Source of the DNA: Bifidobacterium imperatoris
Lineage (GTDB): Bacteria; Actinomycetota; Actinomycetes; Actinomycetales; Bifidobacteriaceae
NCBI RefSeq assembly: GCF_002860405.1
Contig: NZ_NMWV01000044.1
Coordinates: forward strand, 1-7,699
Length of the DNA: 7,699 nucleotides
Direction: 5' to 3'
In this document: one piece after another, positions 6,015-7,699 of the stretch
Layout: the number at the start of each line of letters is the position of its first letter
Numbering within the stretch: the first letter of the stretch is position 1
Notes under the pieces: generated by a model
Told to the model about the DNA's origin: nothing
The model's input: the letters and a program-made list of their open reading frames with translations, nothing else
The model's database searches: none
Translations under genes and position numbers: made by a program

Positions 6015-7352
6015 ATGAAGCGCAATATCATGACCACGCTGGAAGCATGGCGGCAGTCTCGGCATCGTCGTCCGCTGGTGCTATGCGGTGCCAGGCAGGT
6101 GGGGAAAACCTATGTGCTGAAAGAGTTGGGACGTACGCAATACGATTCTTGCGCATACCTCAACCTTATGGATGAGCACACGCACGCGGTGTTTGAGTCC
6201 GGGTATAACGCGAAGCAAGTACTAGAGAATATTGGGGTGCTTACCGGCACCAGAATCGTACCCGGCCATACGTTAGTCATCATTGATGAAATACAGGAGG
6301 TTCCGGCAGCACTTACCCTGATGAAGGCGTTTGCCGAAGACACTCCCGAGCAGCACATCGCAGCAGCTGGTTCGTATCTAGGACTGTCGTACCATGCGGG
6401 TCATTCATTCCCGGTTGGGAAAATCGACTCCATAGACATGTATCCATTGACGTTCATGGAGTTTCTTGAAGCGGCTGGCCAGGGAGAATTAGCCGAGATA
6501 GTGCATGCGCTGGATTTCAACAGAGCGGAGCTGTTTGCCGATAAGCTTGAGCGTCTACTGCGGCAATACTATTTCGTTGGCGGCATGCCTCAGGCAGTCA
6601 GCGAATTTCTTGATGGTGACAACGACTATCTAGCGGCCCGTCGTGTGCAACAGGCATTGTTGTCGGACTATGACAAGGATTTCTCCAAACATAAGGGTGA
6701 TGTTCCTGAGATTGATGTGGAGCGTGTGCGTCTCGCATATCGTTCCATCCCCTCGCAGCTAGGGCGCGAGAATCATAAATTCGTCTTCGGGCATATCACA
6801 TCTGGTGCGCGACGAACCCAGTATGAAACTGCAATACAATTCATCGTCGATTCGGGATTAGCTCATCGCGTATACCGCATCAATAAGCCGCAACTGCCAT
6901 TGCGTGATTATGAGGATCTTTCGGCTTTTAAGCTGTACCTGCATGACATCGGGTTGCTCGGGGCCGCCATGAACGTATCCGCTCGCGATGTCTTATTGTC
7001 CAATAAGGTGTTCGAGGAATACAAGGGTGCAATGACCGAGCAGTATGTGTGCCAACAGCTTACGGCAACCGGCCACGCTCCGTATTATTGGACGGCAACC
7101 CGTGGAACCGCGGAAGTGGATTTCATCCTGCAATATAACGGGCAGCCGGCTCCATTGGAAGTCAAGGCTGAGGAGAACGTTCACGCAAAAAGCCTGCGTC
7201 TGTTGTGCGCAGACACAGGCTTGCATGGATATCGCTCATCGATGAAAGGATATCGTGAGCAGGATTGGCTCACCAATGTGCCGTTATGGGCAGTTGGTGA
7301 GTATTTCGCGGCATGGAACGATCCGGCAAACCAGATTCCCGAAGGATTCTGA
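6015..7352 (+). CDS. AAA+ ATPase of the AAA_14/DUF4143 family
   Basis: This 445-residue cytoplasmic protein begins with a P-loop ATPase domain: Walker A GARQVGKT (25-32), Walker B LVIIDEIQEVP (87-97) with D91 and E92, and the sensor-like AAGSYLG (118-124). Next comes the family signature SFPVGKID..YPLTFMEFL (131-151). The C-terminal DUF4143 part holds a PD-(D/E)XK-like core: TEQYV (341-345), AEVDF (366-370) with D369, and LEVKA (381-385) with E382 and K384. All three acidic/lysine positions are retained. The length is typical of the family. The start at ATG 6015 is supported by GGAGG at 6006-6010; GTG 5994, 21 nt upstream in frame, has no such site. The biological role of these ATPases is poorly known; they are common in gut bacteria and often lie in accessory regions near toxin-antitoxin genes. 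A nuclease or DNA-binding role is only an inference from the fold. It appears to be monocistronic. Confidence 0.9.
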   Translation: MKRNIMTTLEAWRQSRHRRPLVLCGARQVGKTYVLKELGRTQYDSCAYLNLMDEHTHAVFESGYNAKQVLENIGVLTGTRIVPGHTLVIIDEIQEVPAALTLMKAFAEDTPEQHIAAAGSYLGLSYHAGHSFPVGKIDSIDMYPLTFMEFLEAAGQGELAEIVHALDFNRAELFADKLERLLRQYYFVGGMPQAVSEFLDGDNDYLAARRVQQALLSDYDKDFSKHKGDVPEIDVERVRLAYRSIPSQLGRENHKFVFGHITSGARRTQYETAIQFIVDSGLAHRVYRINKPQLPLRDYEDLSAFKLYLHDIGLLGAAMNVSARDVLLSNKVFEEYKGAMTEQYVCQQLTATGHAPYYWTATRGTAEVDFILQYNGQPAPLEVKAEENVHAKSLRLLCADTGLHGYRSSMKGYREQDWLTNVPLWAVGEYFAAWNDPANQIPEGF

Positions 7353-7398
7353 GAGTCATTTGACATAAAGAATCAGTTATATCTACTTTTACCGGCGA

Positions 7399-7464
7399 GG
7401 TGCCTCATTTGAAAATGAGCGCGTAATCCGGAGTGGTGCCTCACCTGTGGTGAGCGTGAAATCC
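7399..7464. repeat. Two tandem hairpin-bearing repeat units, possible end of a mobile element
   Basis: Unit A (7399-7429, 31 bp) and unit B (7435-7464, 30 bp) both begin GGTGCCTCA, have TGAGCG in the middle and end in AATCC. Each forms a hairpin: CTCATTT-GA-AAATGAG (7404-7419) in A and CTCACC-TGT-GGTGAG (7440-7454) in B. The outer CTCA/TGAG of the stem is constant, while the inner part changes from TTT/AAA to CC/GG, so pairing is kept although the sequence differs. Unit B ends on the last base of the stop codon of the minus-strand gene. Repeated sites next to the end of a transposase-like gene suggest transposase-binding repeats in an insertion-sequence terminus. A structured RNA element is another possibility. 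No T-run follows either hairpin on either strand, so an intrinsic terminator is unlikely. Confidence 0.7.
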
Positions 7465-7699
7465 TAGTCCGCGTCGGCTTGTGGGGTTTCGTCGTCTTCC
7501 GGTTCGACGCCCGCGATCCGGGCGAGCGTCTTGTTCAAGTATGCCATGTCCGGGCCCATGCGTCTGGCCAGCCGCGCGGTGCGCGGTGCCGCCAGTGCTT
7601 CGAGCCGGTCCTGGATGTCGTGGATGCGGCGGACGAGCTCGGCCGGGTTCACGGTCGCGAGCGTGTGTTCGATCTCCTCTCGCTTGTCGTCGGGTATGA
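7464..7699 (-). CDS. C-terminal part of a gene, possibly an IS transposase/integrase (runs off the right edge)
   Basis: On the minus strand an open frame enters from the right edge and ends at TAG (7466-7464). About 78 residues are visible: IPDDKREEIEHTLATVNPAE, then LVRRIHDIQDRLEALAAP, a basic stretch RTARLARRMGPD, and an acidic tail EPEDDETPQADAD. The frame is open to the edge, so the GTG at 7652 is not the true start. The pattern of a charged helix, then NPAEL.R.I...Q..L, recalls the C-terminal tails of integrase-core (DDE) transposases, where a similar NP..L...I..LQ..L helix follows the catalytic domain. The flanking tandem hairpin repeats fit that reading. The catalytic part is outside the window, so the family cannot be fixed; a phage or regulatory protein with a coiled-coil tail is possible. 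Confidence 0.55.
   Translation of the reverse strand, partial: IPDDKREEIEHTLATVNPAELVRRIHDIQDRLEALAAPRTARLARRMGPDMAYLNKTLARIAGVEPEDDETPQADAD

Noticed and set aside
7360..7388. Perfect TTGACA -35 hexamer downstream of the AAA ATPase gene
   Set aside because: No acceptable -10 box lies 16-18 bp downstream (CTACTT and TACTTT are poor), and no plus-strand gene follows. It would point into the end of the minus-strand gene.
7481..7699. Plus-strand 72-codon frame at the right edge
   Set aside because: The composition (many Arg, Cys and Pro) is that of an antisense shadow of a G+C-rich gene; the minus-strand frame has balanced, helix-like composition and a normal acidic tail.
1..7699. CRISPR array, tRNA or rRNA genes
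   Set aside because: I found no regularly spaced repeats of CRISPR length with unique spacers, and no tRNA- or rRNA-like sequence, in the intergenic stretches of either strand.

Overview
The window (about 58-60% G+C by eye) looks like an accessory, defence-type locus of a Gram-positive actinobacterium, most likely Bifidobacterium. The reasons are G+C-biased codons that mostly avoid TTA, CTA and TCA, strong GGAGG-type ribosome binding sites, a perfect actinobacterial/firmicute-type parS palindrome at the left edge, and the gene mix. The genus is an inference.

Layout, left to right. (1) Positions 10-25 hold a perfect 16-bp parS (ParB-binding) palindrome. (2) Positions 144-5201 hold one very large gene for a single-polypeptide Type ISP-like restriction-modification enzyme: Mrr-like PD-(D/E)XK nuclease, superfamily 2 DEAH translocase, coupler, N6-adenine methyltransferase with NPPY, and C-terminal target recognition region. 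Part of the recognition region is much richer in A+T than the rest. It also carries a peculiar triplicated segment with hairpins at about 4187-4322. (3) Positions 5283-5534 hold an intact MazE/AbrB-type antitoxin gene. It is followed directly by a broken mazF/chpB-like toxin that keeps only its C-terminal part (5534-5735). (4) Positions 5736-6014 are a regulatory or degraded stretch with a 20-bp direct repeat, a hairpin and a possible promoter. (5) Positions 6015-7352 hold an AAA+ ATPase of the AAA_14/DUF4143 family with an intact C-terminal PD-(D/E)XK-like motif. (6) Positions 7399-7464 hold two tandem hairpin units whose stems differ by compensatory changes. (7) From 7464 to the right edge, on the minus strand, is the C-terminal part of a gene that may be an insertion-sequence transposase or integrase; the hairpin repeats may be the end of that element.

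How the genes fit together: the restriction-modification gene is self-sufficient, with methylation and cleavage in one chain and no partner subunit needed. The antitoxin with a decayed toxin, the AAA/DUF4143 gene and the insertion-sequence-like right end suggest a region of repeated gain and loss. I see no evidence that they form one pathway. The most unusual signals are the triplicated, hairpin-bearing segment in the recognition region, where recombination between copies would switch the reading frame on or off, and the covarying tandem hairpins at the right end.
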